Shown here one piece after another: positions 6,821-7,195 of a DNA stretch of 7,195 nt (its first letter is position 1; every line of letters begins with the position of its first letter). A program made the translations under genes and the position numbers. This stretch comes from Solobacterium sp. Its GTDB lineage: Bacteria > Bacillota_I > Bacilli_A > Erysipelotrichales > Erysipelotrichaceae. Below the pieces are notes generated by a model. The model was not told where the DNA came from. It did not search any database and saw only the letters and a list, made by a program, of their open reading frames with translations. The stretch covers positions 1-7,195 of the forward strand of contig JAFYGX010000095.1 in assembly GCA_017543025.1 (NCBI GenBank), in the 5' to 3' direction.

Positions 6821-6980
6821 CAGAACACGTCGAGACGGTAGTATTGATGTCACGGGTAAAGGACTGACCGCCGAAAAAGCGCCGTATTTCCGGGCTTTTC
6901 GGGCATCGGGCCATCAGCGGCAGCGGGTGGATTTGACCGCAAAAATCGCTCTGTCAGAACATATCAACCGCTTCTGCCGG
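6821..6980. other. Gene-free stretch after the MATE gene, with one imperfect hairpin
   Basis: CCGAAAA plus GC (6871-6880, with one bulged A) pairs with GCTTTTCGG (6894-6902), leaving a loop of about 13 nt. It lies 51 nt after the exporter's stop codon and could terminate that transcript. No T-run follows the 3' arm, however, so it is not a standard Rho-independent terminator. One frame stays open from 6819 to a TAG at 6990, but it has no start codon of its own and I recognise no family in it. The stretch may be decayed mobile DNA joined to the repeats that follow. Confidence 0.3.
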
Positions 6981-7096
6981 AGGGTTGAGTAGGCCATTTA
7001 GATGTCATAGGGTTGAGTGGTCGGTTTAGATGTTTTTGCGGTAGGGTTGAGTTAGTGATTTGGATAGCGCAGGGTTGAGACTGTGAGATAGATGTC
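6981..7096. repeat. Four spaced bipartite direct repeats, probable transposase-binding sites or operator array
   Basis: Each unit has AGGGTTGAG followed, at a fixed offset of 16 bases, by a second box close to TTTAGATGTC. Units start at 6981, 7009, 7043 and 7071, so the periods are 28, 34 and 28 bp. The first box is identical in all four copies. The second reads TTTAGATGTC, TTTAGATGTT, TTTGGATAGC and GATAGATGTC. The constant internal offset with variable outer spacing indicates a protein-binding site array rather than slippage repeats. The last unit ends 35 nt before the next gene's start. The array differs in sequence from the one at 38-142. It could be an insertion-sequence end (IS21-type ends carry such series) or an operator for the downstream gene. 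No transposase is visible. Confidence 0.65.
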
Positions 7097-7131
7097 AGCG
7101 CGACAACTCGGGATTTGTGAAGGAGAAGAGA

Positions 7132-7195
7132 ATGAGAATTGCATTAGCTCAGATGAAGATGTCATCTGTTATTCGGAGCAACTATGAAAAGTCGC
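7132..7195 (+). CDS. Carbon-nitrogen hydrolase (nitrilase superfamily), N-terminal fragment cut by the window edge
   Basis: Only 21 codons are present. The encoded start, MRIALAQMKMSSVIRSNYEK, is typical of nitrilase-superfamily amidohydrolases: first beta strand (RIALAQM), then a short loop and the helix with the NYEK pattern. These enzymes hydrolyse amide or nitrile C-N bonds with a Glu-Lys-Cys triad, all of which would lie beyond the window edge, so activity and substrate cannot be judged. AGGAG (7121-7125) sits 6 nt before the ATG, which supports the start strongly. The repeat array just upstream may regulate this gene or mark an insertion that separated it from its former promoter. Confidence 0.72.
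   Translation, partial: MRIALAQMKMSSVIRSNYEKS

Noticed and set aside
6819..6992. Open frame of 57 codons after the MATE gene, ending inside the first right-hand repeat
   Set aside because: It has no start codon of its own, begins as an overlap with the MATE gene, and shows no recognisable domain. I could not support a transposase remnant.
6981..7096. CRISPR array
   Set aside because: Only a 9-bp core is identical between units, spacing varies, the second box is also conserved, and no cas genes are present.

Overview
The window looks like chromosome of a mid-GC (roughly half G+C) anaerobic member of the Bacillota, probably a gut clostridium or erysipelotrich. The evidence is the purine-rich ribosome binding sites, an oxygen-sensitive glycyl radical enzyme, the MATE family type and the general codon style. 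The sequence alone does not settle the genus.

Layout from left to right. Positions 38-142 hold degenerate ~23-bp tandem repeats of the kind found at insertion-sequence ends. Positions 143-350 have no gene I can support. A strong Rho-independent terminator on the minus strand (351-409) closes a complete minus-strand glycyl radical enzyme gene (444-2870). This enzyme belongs to the dehydratase/lyase branch rather than being a true pyruvate formate-lyase. Its substrate is not assignable, and no activating enzyme lies nearby. A divergent intergenic region (2871-3096) carries a large imperfect stem-loop, which would form the 5' leader of the enzyme's mRNA. To the right, on the plus strand, a tight two-gene unit encodes a MazG-like nucleotide pyrophosphohydrolase (3097-3426) and a 627-residue protein (3440-5323). 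The second protein fuses a PD-(D/E)XK/RecB-like nuclease domain to a DUF2075/Schlafen-group-3 superfamily 1 helicase. A complete MATE multidrug exporter follows (5468-6820). After a gene-free stretch comes a second, unrelated set of four spaced direct repeats (6981-7096). The first 21 codons of a nitrilase-superfamily (carbon-nitrogen hydrolase) gene run off the right edge (7132-7195).

The genes fall into separate functional units: an anaerobic catabolic enzyme, a probable genome-defence or nucleic-acid-quality cassette, and a drug exporter. They lie between two sets of mobile-element-like repeats, consistent with an accessory region built by insertion. The most interesting part is the pyrophosphohydrolase plus nuclease-helicase pair. 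It has the architecture of a two-component antiviral or nucleotide-surveillance system, but that role is inference. Second is the glycyl radical enzyme, which combines a HypD-like catalytic loop (GCVETG) with glycerol-dehydratase-like His-Ser residues and so may have a substrate of its own.
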